Positions 35,332-44,970 of a DNA stretch of 64,000 bases are shown piece by piece. The DNA is taken from NCBI GenBank assembly GCA_013322215.1, contig JAAMEZ010000022.1, positions 186,001-250,000 on the forward strand, read 5' to 3'. The notes under the pieces were generated by a model. That model was not told the DNA's origin. It did not search any database and was given only the letters and a program-made list of their open reading frames with translations. This DNA is from Martinezella rhizogenes (GTDB taxonomy: Bacteria > Pseudomonadota > Alphaproteobacteria > Rhizobiales > Rhizobiaceae). Numbering within the stretch: the stretch's first letter is position 1; each line of letters opens with the position of its first letter. The translations under genes were made by a program, and so were the position numbers.

Positions 35332-36641
35332 TGACGGTCGAGGGCACGCTGGCTGTATTGTTGGAATATTGGCCCGAGATCCTCTCGATCGTCGTGCTCG
35401 TGCTATTGTCGGCATTCTTCTCCGGTTCGGAAACGGCGCTGACCGCCGTCTCGCGCACGCGCATCCACACGCTCGAAGCCAATGGCGATGAGCAGGCTGG
35501 CATCGTGCGGCGCCTGATCGAGCGGCGCGACCGGCTGATCGGCGCTCTCCTCATCGGCAACAATCTCGCAAACATCCTGGCCTCTTCGCTGGCGACCAGC
35601 GTCTTCCTCGGGCTGTTTGGCAATTCAGGCGTGGCGCTGGCGACGGCGGCGATGACCGTCATTCTCGTCATCTTCGCCGAAGTGCTGCCGAAGAGCTGGG
35701 CGATTTCGACGCCGGATCGCTTCGCGCTCAACGTCGCCGGCACGGTGCGGCTGTTCGTTGCCTTCGTCGGCCCGATCTCGAGTTTCGTCAATGCCATCGT
35801 CCGCTGGATCCTCGGTCTGTTCGGTATCAACCTCTCCAGGGAGGTGTCGATGCTGTCGGCGCATGAGGAGCTGCGCGGCGCCGTGGACCTGCTTCACCGC
35901 GAGGGTTCGGTGGTCAAGGCCGATCGCGACCGTCTGGGCGGCGTGCTCGATCTCGGCGAACTCGAGCTTTCCGATATCATGGTGCACCGCACGGCGATGC
36001 GCGCCATCAATGCCGACGATCCGCCCGAGGTGGTGGTGCGCGCGATCCTCGACAGCCCCTATACGCGCATGCCGCTCTGGCGCGGCACGATCGACAACAT
36101 CATCGGCGTCGTGCATGCCAAGGACCTGCTGCGGGCGCTGGCAGAGCGCAATGTCGAGCCGGAAAACCTCGATATCGTCAAGATCGCGCAAAAGCCCTGG
36201 TTCGTGCCCGACAGCACCAACCTCGAAGACCAGCTCAACGCCTTCCTGCGCCGCAAGCAGCATTTTGCCGTCGTCGTCGACGAATATGGCGAGGTGCAGG
36301 GCATCGTCACCCTGGAAGACATTCTGGAGGAGATCGTCGGTGACATCGCCGACGAGCACGATCTCGACATCCAGGGCGTGCGGCAGGAAGCAGACGGCTC
36401 GATCGTCGTCGACGGTGTCGTGCCGATTCGCGACTTGAACCGGGCGCTCGACTGGGATCTGCCCGACGAAGAGGCAACGACGATCGCCGGCCTCGTCATC
36501 CACGAATCGATGACCATCCCGGAAGAGCGGCAGGCCTTCACCTTCTACGGCAAACGCTTCATCGTCATGAAACGGGAAAAGAACCGCATCACCAAGCTGC
36601 GCATCCGGCCCGCCGAGACGGAAGAGGCAAAGCCGGAATAA
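35331..36641 (+). CDS. CNNM/CorC-type membrane protein with CBS domains
   Basis: A 436-residue inner-membrane protein. The N-terminal DUF21 domain (about residues 1-190) has four membrane segments and the pattern SAFFSGSETALTAVSR. Two CBS domains (about 210-340) and a C-terminal CorC_HlyC domain (from about 350, with EEATTIAGLVIHES) follow. Homologues export Mg2+ or Co2+ or affect their homeostasis. It shares one base with the aroB stop, so it is translated with aroB, although its role is unrelated to aromatic synthesis. The ion is not predictable from the sequence. Confidence 0.93.
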   Translation: MTVEGTLAVLLEYWPEILSIVVLVLLSAFFSGSETALTAVSRTRIHTLEANGDEQAGIVRRLIERRDRLIGALLIGNNLANILASSLATSVFLGLFGNSGVALATAAMTVILVIFAEVLPKSWAISTPDRFALNVAGTVRLFVAFVGPISSFVNAIVRWILGLFGINLSREVSMLSAHEELRGAVDLLHREGSVVKADRDRLGGVLDLGELELSDIMVHRTAMRAINADDPPEVVVRAILDSPYTRMPLWRGTIDNIIGVVHAKDLLRALAERNVEPENLDIVKIAQKPWFVPDSTNLEDQLNAFLRRKQHFAVVVDEYGEVQGIVTLEDILEEIVGDIADEHDLDIQGVRQEADGSIVVDGVVPIRDLNRALDWDLPDEEATTIAGLVIHESMTIPEERQAFTFYGKRFIVMKREKNRITKLRIRPAETEEAKPE

Positions 36642-36659
36642 AGCCGGCTTGCAGGCAGC

Positions 36660-36947
36660 CTACCAGCGCACCGTCTCTCCCGGAGCAGCCGGTTCCACCG
36701 CCAGTGCATGCAGGCCGGCATCCAGTTCCGGCTTCAAAAGCTCGTTGATCGCGCGGTGGCGCGCAAGGCGCGGCATGCCGGAAAACTTGGCGGAAACGAT
36801 GCGAACTCTTATATGAGTTTCGCCGGTCCCGGTCATGTCGGGCTGGTGACCCGCATGAAGGTGGCTTTCATTGATGACGGCAAGGCGCTCGGGCGCGAAA
36901 GCGTCTCGGAGCTTCCGCTCAATGCGGGATTGCAGTGTCGTTTCCAT
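36660..36947 (-). CDS. BolA-family protein
   Basis: A 95-residue BolA-like protein (METTLQSRIERKL start) with the characteristic HLHAGHQ segment and the C-terminal helix-turn-strand HRAINELLKPELDAGLHALAVE. BolA proteins bind [2Fe-2S] clusters with monothiol glutaredoxins and affect cell shape and stress responses. The ATG at 36947 was chosen for normal length. The gene is convergent with the CorC-like gene, 18 bp away, and divergent from the J-domain gene. Confidence 0.9.
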   Translation of the reverse strand: METTLQSRIERKLRDAFAPERLAVINESHLHAGHQPDMTGTGETHIRVRIVSAKFSGMPRLARHRAINELLKPELDAGLHALAVEPAAPGETVRW

Positions 36948-37055
36948 ATTCCCGCGTCGACCTCGCTCACGAAAAAAAGGCTCCCACAAAGCCTATAACA
37001 TTCCTGTTTGTCAATTCTTGTTGTGGGGTATCCAAGGCCCCATAATTAGGACGCC

Positions 37056-37676
37056 ATGAGACTTGATTCAAAATATTTCGATCGCATCCGCACTCGCCGC
37101 AAGCGCGCGCAGGAGCCTGAGCAAGGCCCGCCGACATGCCAGTGGGACGGCTGCGACAAACACGGTACGCATCGCGCCCCGGTCGGGCGCAATGCGGAAG
37201 GTCAGTTCTTTTTGTTCTGCTTCGAGCACGTCAAGGAATACAACAAGGGCTACAATTATTTCTCCGGCCTCTCGGACGGGGAAATTGCGCGCTACCAGAA
37301 GGAAGCCATTACCGGCCATCGTCCGACCTGGACCGTGGGGGTCAACAAGGCTGCCAAGAACAGCCCGCTTCATTCCGATATCCGATCGGGTTCCTATTCC
37401 CGCGTCCGCGATCCGTTCGGCTTCGTCAAGGAAGGCGAAGGGCAGGGGCGCGGCCCGCGTTTTCCTCAGCAGCGCAAGCTGAAGACATTGGAAGCGAAAG
37501 CGTTCGATACCATGGGCCTTGGCGCCAATGCCTCGGCTCCGGAAATCAAGCGCCGCTACAAGGAATTGGTGAAAATGCACCATCCCGATGCCAATGGCGG
37601 TGATCGCGGATCGGAGGAACGTTTTCGCGCGGTAATTCAGGCCTATCAATTATTGAAGCAGAACGGTTTTTGTTAA
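37056..37676 (+). CDS. C-terminal J-domain protein next to cobS-cobT
   Basis: A 206-residue protein. The first 140 residues are not a known domain I can name; they hold CQWDGCDKHGTHRAP and a second Cys-His pair (FCFEH), which might bind a metal. A J-domain fills the C-terminal end (about 148-206) with the HPD tripeptide in MHHPDANGG, so it should stimulate an Hsp70 (DnaK). The position before cobS and cobT is conserved in rhizobia as far as I recall. A chaperone role for the cobalt-chelatase complex is a reasonable but untested idea. Confidence 0.9.
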   Translation: MRLDSKYFDRIRTRRKRAQEPEQGPPTCQWDGCDKHGTHRAPVGRNAEGQFFLFCFEHVKEYNKGYNYFSGLSDGEIARYQKEAITGHRPTWTVGVNKAAKNSPLHSDIRSGSYSRVRDPFGFVKEGEGQGRGPRFPQQRKLKTLEAKAFDTMGLGANASAPEIKRRYKELVKMHHPDANGGDRGSEERFRAVIQAYQLLKQNGFC

Positions 37677-37985
37677 TTCCCGTCCTTGCTCTCCGCCTTC
37701 AATCAGGTATGGTCCAAATCGGCTGAGGCTGCGGGCAACCGCGGCAGGGTGCGCATTTGGCTGGCTGCACCTCGGTCAACTTTCCGGACGCGGCGTTTCT
37801 TGTCCGGGGACTCTGTTCAAGGATGCTCGCAAGCGATCATGCAATCGCGCCGAGATTTTGCTTTAGTCCCGGAGAAGTATCGCCGCTGTTCCGACCGAAC
37901 GGATGCGGGCAACAAGCTGCGGCGTTTCGGAAAAATCGGCTGAGTTTGATATGGCAGGGTGAGAGCCACCCGCCCTGGAGACATG
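37677..37985. other. 309-bp gene-free spacer before cobS
   Basis: No gene or known riboswitch was seen. I specifically looked for a cobalamin-box-like sequence and did not find a convincing one. It should contain the cobS promoter. The last bases carry the cobS ribosome site GGAG (37977-37980). Confidence 0.4.
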
Positions 37986-38975
37986 ATGAGCAAGATTGAC
38001 CTTGATATTTCCGAAGTTCCCGACACCACCGTTTCGGTCCGTGAAGTTTTCGGCATTGATTCCGATATCCGCGTTCCGGCCTACAGCCAGGGCAGCGCCT
38101 ATGTGCCGGACCTCGATACGGACTACCTCTTCGACCGCGAGACCACGCTCGCCATTCTCGCCGGCTTCGCTCACAACCGCCGCGTGATGATCTCGGGCTA
38201 TCACGGCACCGGCAAGTCCTCCCATATCGAGCAGGTCGCCGCGCGCCTCAACTGGCCGTGCGTGCGCATCAACCTCGACAGCCACGTCAGCCGTATCGAT
38301 CTCGTCGGCAAGGATGCGATCGTCGTCAAGGATGGCCTGCAGGTCACCGAATTCAAGGACGGCATCCTGCCATGGGCCTACCAGCACAATGTCGCGCTCG
38401 TCTTCGACGAATACGATGCCGGCCGTCCGGACGTGATGTTCGTCATCCAGCGCGTGCTGGAATCCTCGGGCCGCCTGACGCTGCTCGACCAGAGCCGCGT
38501 CATCCGTCCTCACCCGGCCTTCCGCCTGTTTGCGACCGCCAACACCATCGGTCTCGGTGACACGACCGGCCTCTATCATGGCACGCAGCAGATCAACCAG
38601 GCGCAGATGGACCGCTGGTCGATCGTGACGACGCTGAACTACCTGCCGCACAACAACGAAGTCGATATCGTGCTGGCAAAGGTGAAGTCCTTCCGTACCG
38701 ACAAGGGCCGCGACACCGTCTCCAAGATGGTCCGCGTTGCCGACCTGACGCGCGCGGCCTTCATGAATGGCGACCTGTCGACCGTCATGAGCCCGCGTAC
38801 CGTCATCACCTGGGCCGAGAATGCGGAAATCTTCGGCGATGTCGCCTTTGCCTTCCGCGTCACCTTCCTCAACAAGTGTGACGAGCTGGAGCGGCCGCTG
38901 GTCGCCGAGCACTATCAGCGCGCCTTCGGCGTCGAGCTGAAGGAAAGTGCCGCCAACATCGTGCTCGAAGCCTAA
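37986..38975 (+). CDS. cobS: Cobaltochelatase subunit CobS
   Basis: A 329-residue AAA+ ATPase of the aerobic cobalamin route. With CobN and CobT it inserts cobalt into hydrogenobyrinic acid diamide using ATP. The Walker A is GYHGTGKSS (residues 71-79), and the Walker B region reads [10 protein letters not shown]. The second of two adjacent ATG codons (37983, 37986) was preferred by spacing from GGAG. Length is normal for the family. It precedes cobT by 17 bp; cobN is not in the window. Confidence 0.97.
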   Translation: MSKIDLDISEVPDTTVSVREVFGIDSDIRVPAYSQGSAYVPDLDTDYLFDRETTLAILAGFAHNRRVMISGYHGTGKSSHIEQVAARLNWPCVRINLDSHVSRIDLVGKDAIVVKDGLQVTEFKDGILPWAYQHNVALVFDEYDAGRPDVMFVIQRVLESSGRLTLLDQSRVIRPHPAFRLFATANTIGLGDTTGLYHGTQQINQAQMDRWSIVTTLNYLPHNNEVDIVLAKVKSFRTDKGRDTVSKMVRVADLTRAAFMNGDLSTVMSPRTVITWAENAEIFGDVAFAFRVTFLNKCDELERPLVAEHYQRAFGVELKESAANIVLEA

Positions 38976-38992
38976 GGAAAAGCCGACACATC

Positions 38993-40894
38993 ATGTCAGG
39001 TCGCGGAGATAATTCCAAAGCGAAGCCGGGTGCCCCGGTGGACATGGAGCCGTTACGCCGGGCGATCACGGGCTGCGTGCGCTCGATCGCCGGCGATGCC
39101 GAGGTTGAAGTGGCATTCGCCAATGAACGCCCGGGGATGACTGGCGAGCGCATCCGCTTGCCGGAGCTTTCGAAGCGGCCGACAGCCCATGAGCTCGCGG
39201 TGACCCGCGGGCTTGGCGATTCGATGGCCTTGCGGCTCGCCTGTCACGATGCGCGCGTCCACGCCGTCATGGCGCCTCAGGGCGCGGATGCGCGCAGCAT
39301 CTTCGATGCCGTCGAGCAGGCACGCGTCGAATCGATCGGCTCGCTGCGCATGAGCGGCGTTGCCGCCAACATCAACTCGATGAACACGGAAAAATACGCC
39401 AAGGCGAATTTCTCCGGCATCGAGCGGCAGGAAGATGCGCCGATCGGCGAAGCCATGGCGATGATCGTGCGCGAGAAACTGACCGGCCAGAAGCCGCCGG
39501 AAAGCGCCGGCAAGGTGCTGGATCTCTGGCGTCCCTTCATCGAGGAAAAGACCGGCGGCCAGCTCGAAAACCTGCTTTCTGCCATCAATGACCAGCAGAG
39601 CTTTGCCCGTGTCGTTCGCAATATTCTGACGGCCATGGAAATGGCTGAGGAATATGGCGACGAGCAATCCGAGCCCGACAGCGAAGAGCAGGCGAGCGAA
39701 GAAGACAAGCCGAACGGCGAAGACCAGGATAACGACGACGTCAAGGAAGACGAAGGCTCCGATGCCGCGCCAGCCGAGGACAGCGAAGCTTCCGACGAGC
39801 AGATGGAAGACGGCGCGACCGAAGACGGCGGCGAGATCTCCGACGACGACATGAGCGAAGAGGGCGAGGAGGATTCGGAAACGCCGGGTGAAACCCGCCG
39901 TCCGAACACGCCTTTCGCCGACTTCAACGAGAAGGTCGACTATCACGTCTATACGGAGGAGTTCGACGAGACCACGACCGCGCAGGAGCTCTGTGACACG
40001 GCCGAACTCGAGCGCCTGCGCGCCTTTCTCGACAAGCAGCTTGCGCATCTGCAGGGTGCCGTGGGACGGCTTGCAAACCGTCTGCAGCGTCGCCTGATGG
40101 CGCAGCAGAACCGCTCCTGGGACTTCGATCTGGAAGAGGGCTACCTCGATCCGGCACGCCTGCCGCGCCTGATCATCGACCCGATGCAGGCACTGTCCTT
40201 CAAGATGGAGCGTGATACGCAGTTCCGCGATACCGTCGTGACGCTGCTGATCGACAATTCCGGCTCGATGCGCGGACGGCCGATCACGGTTGCCGCCTCC
40301 TGCGCGGATATTCTGGCGCGTACGCTGGAGCGTTGCGGCGTCAAGGTCGAGATCCTCGGCTTCACCACGAAGGCCTGGAAGGGCGGGCAGGCGCGCGAGA
40401 AGTGGCTTGCCAGCGGCAAGCCGCAGACACCGGGCCGTCTGAACGATCTGCGGCACATCATCTACAAGTCCGCGGATGAGCCCTACAGACGGTCTCGCAG
40501 CAATCTTGGCCTGATGATGCGCGAAGGCCTGCTCAAGGAGAATATCGACGGCGAGGCGCTGATCTGGGCGCATAATCGCCTGCTCGGTCGCCGCGAGCAG
40601 CGCCGCATCCTGATGATGATCTCGGACGGTGCGCCGGTCGATGATTCCACGCTGTCGGTCAATCCGGGCAATTATCTGGAGCGGCATCTGCGCGCTGTCA
40701 TCGACCAGATCGAAACGCGTTCGCCCGTCGAACTGCTGGCCATCGGTATCGGCCATGACGTCACGCGCTACTATCGTCGTGCCGTCACCATCGTCGATGC
40801 CGACGAGCTTGCGGGCGCCATGACCGAACAGCTTGCTTCGCTCTTCGAAGACCAGACGAGCATGCCGCGCTCGCGCATGCGCCGCGCCAGCTGA
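38993..40894 (+). CDS. cobT: Cobaltochelatase subunit CobT
   Basis: A 633-residue partner of CobS in cobalt chelation. The N-terminal half ends in an acidic low-complexity linker (about residues 220-305, rich in Glu, Asp and Ser). The C-terminal VWA domain has the MIDAS motif DNSGSM near residue 420 and a later [12 protein letters not shown] stretch. CobT binds CobS as a ring and chelates cobalt for CobN. The protein is of normal length. A strong hairpin just after the stop closes the cobS-cobT unit. Confidence 0.97.
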   Translation: MSGRGDNSKAKPGAPVDMEPLRRAITGCVRSIAGDAEVEVAFANERPGMTGERIRLPELSKRPTAHELAVTRGLGDSMALRLACHDARVHAVMAPQGADARSIFDAVEQARVESIGSLRMSGVAANINSMNTEKYAKANFSGIERQEDAPIGEAMAMIVREKLTGQKPPESAGKVLDLWRPFIEEKTGGQLENLLSAINDQQSFARVVRNILTAMEMAEEYGDEQSEPDSEEQASEEDKPNGEDQDNDDVKEDEGSDAAPAEDSEASDEQMEDGATEDGGEISDDDMSEEGEEDSETPGETRRPNTPFADFNEKVDYHVYTEEFDETTTAQELCDTAELERLRAFLDKQLAHLQGAVGRLANRLQRRLMAQQNRSWDFDLEEGYLDPARLPRLIIDPMQALSFKMERDTQFRDTVVTLLIDNSGSMRGRPITVAASCADILARTLERCGVKVEILGFTTKAWKGGQAREKWLASGKPQTPGRLNDLRHIIYKSADEPYRRSRSNLGLMMREGLLKENIDGEALIWAHNRLLGRREQRRILMMISDGAPVDDSTLSVNPGNYLERHLRAVIDQIETRSPVELLAIGIGHDVTRYYRRAVTIVDADELAGAMTEQLASLFEDQTSMPRSRMRRAS

Positions 40895-40913
40895 GCCCGC
40901 TGTCGCTCCTTCC

Positions 40914-40941
40914 GGCATCGGCCTTGCGGCCGGTGCCTTTT
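40914..40941 (+). terminator. Rho-independent terminator after cobT
   Basis: GGCATCGGCC (40914-40923) pairs with GGCCGGTGCC (40928-40937), a 10-bp stem with one G-U pair and a TTGC loop, followed by TTTT. It lies 20 bp after the cobT stop and overlaps possible start codons of the next gene. Confidence 0.65.
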
Positions 40942-42003
40942 CCAGCCGGCGGCACTCCTCCTTCAGGCCGCTGTGGATGCAGGGCATGGGCTGCTTTGAT
41001 GGCAGCCGTTTTGGCAACGTTGCTTGCCGGCTGCAGCTCCGGCGATGATGGCGATGAGGGCGGTCCGGCAAATATCCGCGCCACTGTGATTTCTACATTG
41101 AGGCCGGGCTCGAATGAAACGCTGTTCGGTTCGCTGGAATTCGTCGGCGGCCTTGAGCTCAGTTCCGATAATGCGCTTCTCGGTGCCATCTCCGCCATTC
41201 GCTTCCGTTCCGACCAGCAGCATTTCATTTCGGTACTGGATACCGGTCATTGGCTGACAGGAGCGATCGAGCGCGACGATAAGGGCCGGCTGAAGGGTAT
41301 CAGCGATGCCCGTATCTTGCCGATGATCAATCGTCACGGCGGCACCGACGCCGGCAGGGGTGGTATGGATGCGGAGGGGCTGGCACTCCGGGGCGATCAT
41401 GTCCTTGTCAGCTACGAGCAATATCATCGCATCGACGCCTATCCCGACCCGGGTTTCGAGATTTCTCCGCCTGACGGCAGCTTGCCTCTCCCGATCCCGA
41501 GATTGCAGTTGCGCGCCAATCGTAGCCTCGAGGCGCTGATGATTGCGCCGCAGTCGAGCCCGCTTGCCGGTGGGGCTGTCATCGTTACGGAAGACAGCCG
41601 GGATGATGAGGGCAATATGCTTGCCGCCATTCTGGACGGCCCGTTGAGTGGCCGCTTCACCGTCCGGCATCATGGCGAGTTCAGTGTGAGCGATGGCGTC
41701 TTTCTGCCCGATGGCGACCTATTGCTGCTGGAGCGGCGCTTCGGGCTGATGCACGGCCTTGGCGTGCGCATCCGCCGTATTGCTGGCGTTGATATTAAGC
41801 CAGGCGCCGTTGTGGACGGCAATGTGATTTTTGAAGCCAGCACGCGAGAACAGATCGACAATATGGAAGGCATCGATGTCTTCCGCGCCAGCGATGGCTC
41901 GCTGCACCTCATTTTAGTCTCGGACGACAATCACTCGATCCTGCAGCGCAGCCTGATGCTCGAATTTCGCCTGCGCGACGACAATCTCGTCAGCCAGAAC
42001 TAG
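40933..42003 (+). CDS. Lipoprotein with a phytase-esterase-like beta-propeller domain
   Basis: About 356 residues. A lipobox AGC follows a hydrophobic stretch (ALMAAVLATLLAGC). The body resembles the esterase-like domain of phytase (PF13449 type), with DAEGLALRGDHVLVSYEQ and a repeated beta pattern, and ends in LILVSDDNHSILQRSLMLEF. It probably acts in the periplasm or outer membrane on phosphate esters or sugar lactones, but the substrate is unknown. The start is uncertain: GTG 40933 lies in the cobT terminator and gives a charged N-region, while ATG 40999 would leave a very short signal. Both lack a clear ribosome site. Confidence 0.75.
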   Translation: MPFPAGGTPPSGRCGCRAWAALMAAVLATLLAGCSSGDDGDEGGPANIRATVISTLRPGSNETLFGSLEFVGGLELSSDNALLGAISAIRFRSDQQHFISVLDTGHWLTGAIERDDKGRLKGISDARILPMINRHGGTDAGRGGMDAEGLALRGDHVLVSYEQYHRIDAYPDPGFEISPPDGSLPLPIPRLQLRANRSLEALMIAPQSSPLAGGAVIVTEDSRDDEGNMLAAILDGPLSGRFTVRHHGEFSVSDGVFLPDGDLLLLERRFGLMHGLGVRIRRIAGVDIKPGAVVDGNVIFEASTREQIDNMEGIDVFRASDGSLHLILVSDDNHSILQRSLMLEFRLRDDNLVSQN

Positions 42004-42099
42004 ACGACGGGCCGGCCGATTTATTCGCTGCGCCGGCATTGAGCAAATGTCGGTCGTGGGCTAAGCGACGCCTTTGCTCCAACAATCGGATTCCTCGAC

Positions 42100-42852
42100 A
42101 TGTCCGCTCCCGACAAACCTATCGTGCTGGTGCATGGGCTCTTTGGCAGTCTGAGCGACCCCAAGATCCTGGCTGCTTTCGGCAATGCCGATGTTCATGC
42201 GCCCGACTTGATCGGCTATGGCCGCAATCGCGAGGCGGACACCAGCAGCCTTTCTCTTCTCGATCAGGCGCGCCATATCGCGGGTTTCATATCTGGCCTC
42301 GATGCAGGCAAGGTGCACCTAGTCGGACATTCGGTTGGTGGTGCGGTTTCGATGCTGGTTGCCAGGCATTTCCCCGAACTCATCGAATCGCTGACAAGCG
42401 TCGAAGGGAATTTTACGCTGAGGGATGCATTCTGGTCGGGCCAGATTGCCGTGAAACCAGATGAGGAAGTGGCGAGCATCATCTCCGGCTATGAGGCTGA
42501 CCCCGATGCCTGGATCGCTGGCGCGGGCGTGCAGATCAATGAATGGACGTCATCGCTCGCTAGAAGTTGGCTTGCCAATCAGCCGCCGTCGACGATCAAG
42601 GCGCAGGCGAAGGCGGTCGTCGCGGCAACGGGAGAGGCTACCTATCTGGAGGCCGCACGCGGTATTCTGCAATCCGGCATATCAGTCTATCTGATTGCCG
42701 GGCGGCGTTCTGCGGAAGGCTGGGATGTTCCCGACTGGGCGAATGCCCTCTGCACGGCGCGGATCAATATTGCCGATACCGGCCATCTAACGATGGCGGA
42801 AAGCCCGGATGCCTTCGCATCCGCCGTCCTGACCTGCCTGTCTTATCGGTGA
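42100..42852 (+). CDS. Alpha/beta hydrolase
   Basis: A 250-residue alpha/beta hydrolase. VLVHGLFG holds the oxyanion-hole region, the nucleophile elbow is GHSVGG (Ser near residue 77), and the catalytic His is in DTGHLTM near the C-terminus. No signal peptide, so it is cytosolic. The family covers esterases, lipases and C-C hydrolases and the substrate cannot be deduced here. It is followed closely by the convergent YhhQ-like gene. Confidence 0.88.
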   Translation: MSAPDKPIVLVHGLFGSLSDPKILAAFGNADVHAPDLIGYGRNREADTSSLSLLDQARHIAGFISGLDAGKVHLVGHSVGGAVSMLVARHFPELIESLTSVEGNFTLRDAFWSGQIAVKPDEEVASIISGYEADPDAWIAGAGVQINEWTSSLARSWLANQPPSTIKAQAKAVVAATGEATYLEAARGILQSGISVYLIAGRRSAEGWDVPDWANALCTARINIADTGHLTMAESPDAFASAVLTCLSYR

Positions 42853-42903
42853 AAAACGTTCTCGGCGCGAGTCGATAGCGATCCGCGCCGGGCATTCGAT
42901 CAT

Positions 42904-43539
42904 TCAAGCCGTGGGAGCCTGCGACATCGGCTTCAGCATGTTCATCAGCGCGCCATAGGGCAGCAGCATGACGAGCCCGACGGTCACCTTGACCGAGAAG
43001 TCGCCGATCGCCCAGGAAATCCAGCGCGGGGCCGAGGTCGAGAAGACGCCGAGGATGGGAGCCCATTCGATCGCGAAGGGATCGTTCGGTCCGAAGAAGA
43101 CGAAGAAGGGCGCGAAGGCGAATGAGAAGAAGATCAGCGTATCCAGCATCGAGCCGATGAGCGAGCCGAACAGCGGTGCGCGCCACCAGGCCATGCGGCG
43201 CAGACGGTTGAAGACCGAGATATCGAGCAGCTGGCCGGCGAGATAGGCCGAACCGGAGGCAATCGCGATGCGCGGCTGTGCCGTATAGAAGGACAGCGCG
43301 ACGCCGACGACGAAGCCGGCAAAGACAACCTTGCGCGCGGCCTTGGGGCCGAACTGGCGGTTGGTCAGATCGGTGATGAGAAAGGCGACCGGATAGGTGA
43401 AGGCGCCCCAGGTGAGGATATCCGCAAGATTGATGCCGGCGAGTGTAGCCTGCAGCGGATACTGCACGAGGATGTTGGAAGCGACGACGACCAGCGTCAT
43501 CAGCAGAACGTAGATAAGGGTATGACGTATCGTCAGCAT
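42904..43539 (-). CDS. YhhQ-family queuosine-precursor transporter
   Basis: A 211-residue inner-membrane protein with about six membrane segments. Family signals are LTWGAFTYPVAFLITDLTNRQFGP near residue 45 and GQLLDISVFNRLRR later. YhhQ/QueT-type (VUT) proteins import queuine precursors such as preQ0 or preQ1. It lies downstream of rpmB on the same strand, with a hairpin between them. Whether the hairpin is a terminator or a sensing element is discussed in the findings. Confidence 0.9.
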   Translation of the reverse strand: MLTIRHTLIYVLLMTLVVVASNILVQYPLQATLAGINLADILTWGAFTYPVAFLITDLTNRQFGPKAARKVVFAGFVVGVALSFYTAQPRIAIASGSAYLAGQLLDISVFNRLRRMAWWRAPLFGSLIGSMLDTLIFFSFAFAPFFVFFGPNDPFAIEWAPILGVFSTSAPRWISWAIGDFSVKVTVGLVMLLPYGALMNMLKPMSQAPTA

Positions 43540-43575
43540 TTTTTTATCCTGGGAGATGCCACCAGTTGAAGGAAA

Positions 43576-43601
43576 CCGGACATGGAAAAAGGCCTGTCCG
43601 G
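43576..43601 (-). terminator. Hairpin between rpmB and the YhhQ-like gene
   Basis: CCGGACA (43576-43582) and TGTCCGG (43595-43601) form a perfect 7-bp stem with a 12-nt loop. On the minus strand it is followed by TTTCCTT, a weak T-run. It lies 56 bp after rpmB and 37 bp before the next start, so it is probably the rpmB terminator or an attenuator. Confidence 0.5.
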
Positions 43602-43656
43602 AGATGATCCGTGCAAGCCTCTTAGCCGGTATGAAATCACGAAGTGCTAGTGCTGC

Positions 43657-43956
43657 TTAAGCAGCAACGGCAGCTTCAGCAGACTTCTTGACGATCTGGC
43701 GACGCAGCAGGCGAGCGCGCATGCTGAGTTCGTTTTCGCTTGCCTTGATAAGGAAAGCGTCCAGACCACCGCGATGCTCAACCGAGCGGAGCGCTGCAGC
43801 GGAAACGCGCAGGCGGTAACGCTGGCCGAGAACGTCGGAAATCAGAGTAACCTGGCAGAGGTTCGGCAGGAACCGACGCTTGGTCTTGTTGTTGGCGTGG
43901 CTGACATTGTTGCCCACGAGGACGGCCTTGCCGGTCAATTCGCACATGCGGGACAT
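43657..43956 (-). CDS. rpmB: 50S ribosomal protein L28
   Basis: A 99-residue large-subunit ribosomal protein. The start [10 protein letters not shown] and the segments [15 protein letters not shown] and [16 protein letters not shown] are diagnostic. The ATG at 43956 gives the normal alphaproteobacterial length, and AGTAGGTG lies upstream; a longer in-frame extension would reach into the promoter and was rejected. It has its own promoter (44052-44080) and a roughly 90-nt 5' untranslated leader. Confidence 0.97.
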   Translation of the reverse strand: MSRMCELTGKAVLVGNNVSHANNKTKRRFLPNLCQVTLISDVLGQRYRLRVSAAALRSVEHRGGLDAFLIKASENELSMRARLLRRQIVKKSAEAAVAA

Positions 43957-44051
43957 GGTACACCTACTTTTGTTTTTCTCGGCCACTGGATAAGCATTCC
44001 GAGCAAAACCCGGCGCGCAATCCAACAGGCCATAATTGGAAAGTTGCGGTT

Positions 44052-44080
44052 CTATAGTCAGAGCGGCCGGCCGCGTCAAG
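44052..44080 (-). promoter_or_regulatory. Sigma-70-type promoter of rpmB
   Basis: On the minus strand CTTGAC (complement of 44075-44080) and CTATAG (44052-44057) are separated by 17 bp, a near-perfect match to the rhizobial housekeeping consensus CTTGAC-N17-CTATAT. The spacer is GC-rich (GCGGCCGGCCGC). Transcription should begin near 44045. Confidence 0.8.
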
Positions 44081-44193
44081 CCAAACCTTGTGTTTTCCCG
44101 CAATTCCGTCAAAAAGCTGCTGTTGTCTGACGCTCGCAGCAGGCAAGCAAAGTGACTATATAACTTGCCTGATCCTCGTTGAAGGCCTTGATC

Positions 44194-44970
44194 ATGGTTC
44201 AAATTCGGAAGTGGCTTCTCATTTCAGCTATCGTTGCGTCGGTGCCGTCGCTGGCATTGGCCGACGTGCTGCGGCATGAAACGCGGTATCGCGTTTCGCT
44301 GGCCGGCCTGCCGATTGCCCGGGCGGATTTCAAGACCGAAGTCACCGGCAAGCAGTTCACCATTCGCGGCGATATCACCTCTGCGGGCCTTGCCGATCTC
44401 GTGACCTCCATCGATGCGCGCACCGATGTGACCGGCGTCGTCAACGACAGCAAGCTGCAGGCGACGCACTACACGCTCTTTTACAAGAGCGGCAAGAGAG
44501 AGCGCACCTATGATGTCGCCTATGCCAATGGCAATGTGACGTCGAATACGATCACGCCTGAGCCGAAGCGCCCGGATACCTGGGTTCCTCTTACCGGGGA
44601 GGATCTAAAGGCGGTGCTCGATCCGATATCCGGCATGATCTTCCCGATCACGCCGAGCCTGAACCTTTGCAACCAGACGCTGGCTGTCTTCGACGGCGAG
44701 ATGCGCATGGATCTGAAACTGTCGCCGAAGGGATCGCATCCGTTTTCGACCGATGGCTTCAAGGGCAAGACCATTGCCTGCGCTGTGCGCTTCACGCCGA
44801 AGAGCGGATACAAGAGTACGCGCAAGGACTATCTCTATCTCGCCAAAAGCGACAATATGGAGATCTGGTTTGCCAAGGCCGATGCCATGAATGTCTATGC
44901 CCCGGTCTACGTCCGCATACCGACGCAATACGGGACTGTCACGATTACGGCTGTAAAATACGGCAGCTAG
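44194..44970 (+). CDS. DUF3108 periplasmic protein
   Basis: A 258-residue exported protein. The signal peptide is about residues 1-24 (cleavage near ALA). The body is a beta-rich DUF3108 domain, starting [19 protein letters not shown]. Such proteins are common next to rpmB in rhizobia; no enzyme motif is visible and function is unknown. The ATG at 44194 is preferred over a TTG five codons earlier. CTATAT at 44156-44161 is a likely -10 box, although no good -35 accompanies it. The TAG stop falls at the start of an extragenic repeat. Confidence 0.87.
   Translation: MVQIRKWLLISAIVASVPSLALADVLRHETRYRVSLAGLPIARADFKTEVTGKQFTIRGDITSAGLADLVTSIDARTDVTGVVNDSKLQATHYTLFYKSGKRERTYDVAYANGNVTSNTITPEPKRPDTWVPLTGEDLKAVLDPISGMIFPITPSLNLCNQTLAVFDGEMRMDLKLSPKGSHPFSTDGFKGKTIACAVRFTPKSGYKSTRKDYLYLAKSDNMEIWFAKADAMNVYAPVYVRIPTQYGTVTITAVKYGS

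Noticed and set aside
35625..36503. Long reverse frame opposite the CorC-like gene
   Set aside because: It is a GC-rich shadow of the real gene with no domain and no start context.
37677..37985. Cobalamin riboswitch upstream of cobS
   Set aside because: The spacing was suggestive, but I found no conserved B12-box-like sequence or matching stem layout.
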